A stretch of 41,522 nucleotides of DNA from Anaerolineae bacterium. GTDB taxonomy: Bacteria > Chloroflexota > Anaerolineae > Aggregatilineales > Phototrophicaceae. The stretch is from the NCBI GenBank assembly GCA_019912965.1, contig JAIOHM010000189.1:1-41522 (forward strand), written 5' to 3'. The position numbers and the translations under genes are program-made. The first letter of the stretch is position 1. Every line of letters starts with the position of its first letter. The notes beneath the pieces were generated by a model that saw only the letters and a program-made list of their open reading frames with translations, did not search any database and had not been told where the DNA came from. This document shows, piece after piece, positions 41,033 through 41,522 of the stretch.

Positions 41033-41161
41033 TGTCAGTTGTCAGTTACGAGCTGCCAGTTTCCAGAAAAATACGGGGAAATGGCGGCGGCGGCGGCGAT
41101 GGCGGCGTGGCGAAAAAGGATTTGGCCGCCAAGAAGCCTTTAGCCTTTAGCCATCAGCCTT
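41033..41161. repeat. Two heptanucleotide arrays
   Basis: The first, 41033-41066, has TGTCAGT, TGTCAGT, TACGAGC, TGCCAGT, TTCCAG. The second, 41134-41161, has AAGCCTT, TAGCCTT, TAGCCAT, CAGCCTT, the same unit as the recN array at 3113-3168. GGC-rich trinucleotide runs lie between them. Confidence 0.75.
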
Positions 41162-41190
41162 TAGGCAATACAGAAGCATGTGCATCCCTT

Positions 41191-41340
41191 TTATGTCGCA
41201 AATGTCGTGCCAATGACAATCGCTGAGGGGAAATGTCGTCAATGTCGTCGTTGTCGGGATGGGTTTGGGTGACACGTATAAGTTGATAATATGCGAAAAA
41301 TGCGGCAAATGCAGCACAGATTTTTGTGCAGATTTCGCAT
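41191..41340. repeat. Nonanucleotide arrays and nested inverted repeat
   Basis: 9-mers TTATGTCGC, AAATGTCGT (41191-41208), AAATGTCGT, CAATGTCGT, CGTTGTCGG (41231-41257), and AAATGCGGC, AAATGCAGC near 41298-41315. The outer inverted repeat ATGCGAAA (41291-41298)/TTTCGCAT (41333-41340) encloses an inner one, GCACA (41314-41318)/TGTGC (41325-41329). Confidence 0.65.
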
Positions 41341-41457
41341 GTTTGGGCAGGCTGTTTGGCGGCGATGTCATGAAGGTCTGCCGCCGCCATGTTTGCCATG
41401 TGGGCGGTTTTGGTCGTTGGTAAGGTGGGAGGACGGACAGATTTACCACACCCCAAA

Positions 41458-41522
41458 CCCCTCCCCGTGCCGGAGAGGGGCTTCAAGGTAGGACTGCATT
41501 AAGTGGTGGAGGCGATAATCCC
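41458..41522. repeat. GC-rich palindrome (copy 7) and partial MITE-like left end
   Basis: Arms CCCCTC (41458-41463)/GAGGGG (41475-41480) are followed by GGTAGGACTGCATTAAGTGG (41487-41506), which matches the left end of the element at 3237-3256 with two mismatches. The copy is cut by the window end. Confidence 0.65.

Larger units (their letters stand above)
41016..41522. other. Repeat-rich terminal region, no gene supported
   Basis: The final 507 bases hold heptamer arrays (41033-41066 and 41134-41161), GGCGGC runs (41080-41115), nonamer arrays (41191-41257) and a nested inverted repeat (41291-41340), then a GC-rich palindrome (41458-41480) and the left end of a further MITE-like element cut by the window edge (41487-41522). 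Short open frames here are composed of repeat sequence and are not called. Confidence 0.75.

Noticed and set aside
41032..41491. Two small open frames at the window end
   Set aside because: Their translations are made of the heptamer, GGC and nonamer repeats and have no independent support.
1..41522. tRNA, rRNA, riboswitch or prophage genes
   Set aside because: No cloverleaf, conserved rRNA block, aptamer core or phage structural gene could be recognised anywhere by reading both strands.

Overview
This window looks like chromosomal DNA of a Chloroflexota bacterium, probably Anaerolineae-like. That placement is an inference from several traits: secreted or anchored proteins with Pro/Thr-rich PTxTP tracts, a transaldolase/glucose-6-phosphate isomerase fusion, DUF3052-, DUF427- and DUF3267-type proteins, many HEAT and TPR proteins, moderate GC content, and a heavy load of short palindromic and tandem repeats between genes. 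I see no rRNA, tRNA, CRISPR array, prophage or complete insertion sequence. The genes are mostly housekeeping or lineage-typical.

Layout. 1-8.3 kb is almost entirely minus strand: two paralogous Pro/Thr-rich membrane-anchored proteins, recN, a zinc-finger membrane protein, nadK, and a tight group of a small unknown gene, a metallophosphoesterase, an SH3 secreted protein and an APH-fold kinase. 8.5-10.7 kb is plus strand (TPR membrane protein, LiaF/toast-rack-like protein). 10.7-16.5 kb is minus (secreted subtilase, two HEAT-repeat proteins, alpha/beta hydrolase, CPBP membrane protease). 16.7-19.5 kb is plus (MGT-type glycosyltransferase, FAD monooxygenase). 19.5-22.8 kb is minus (DEDDh exonuclease, VapBC-type toxin-antitoxin pair, GMC oxidoreductase). 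Then come a secreted two-domain protein (+), the Tal-Pgi fusion, a DUF3052-like protein, a 7Fe/8Fe ferredoxin, an M3 peptidase and a small membrane protein (-), and a methyltransferase, DUF427 protein and NUDIX hydrolase (+). 32.6-36.4 kb is a dipeptide/oligopeptide ABC importer (dppA-B-C order, no ATPases). 36.6-38.9 kb is plus (MaoC dehydratase, secreted protein, 2Fe-2S ferredoxin, DUF3267 metalloprotease). A response regulator/histidine kinase hybrid (-) and a two-TM protein (+) follow, and the window ends in repeat-rich DNA.

The most unusual content is between genes, where at least four families of small repeats recur. (1) GC-rich CCCCTCC...GGAGGGG hairpins, seven copies. At least one sits inside a roughly 170-bp element with imperfect terminal inverted repeats, which looks like a MITE. 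(2) GTAGRGG...CCYCTAC palindromes with conserved ends and unrelated cores, three copies. (3) Arrays with strict 7-nt periodicity, at least six loci. Two of them abut start codons (recN and the zinc-finger gene) and appear to supply the Shine-Dalgarno sequence; another lies in frame inside a methyltransferase and adds about 30 residues. (4) Arrays with 9-nt periodicity nested inside longer inverted repeats.

Many gene starts given here are shorter than the longest open frame because a clear ribosome binding site precedes an internal start codon.
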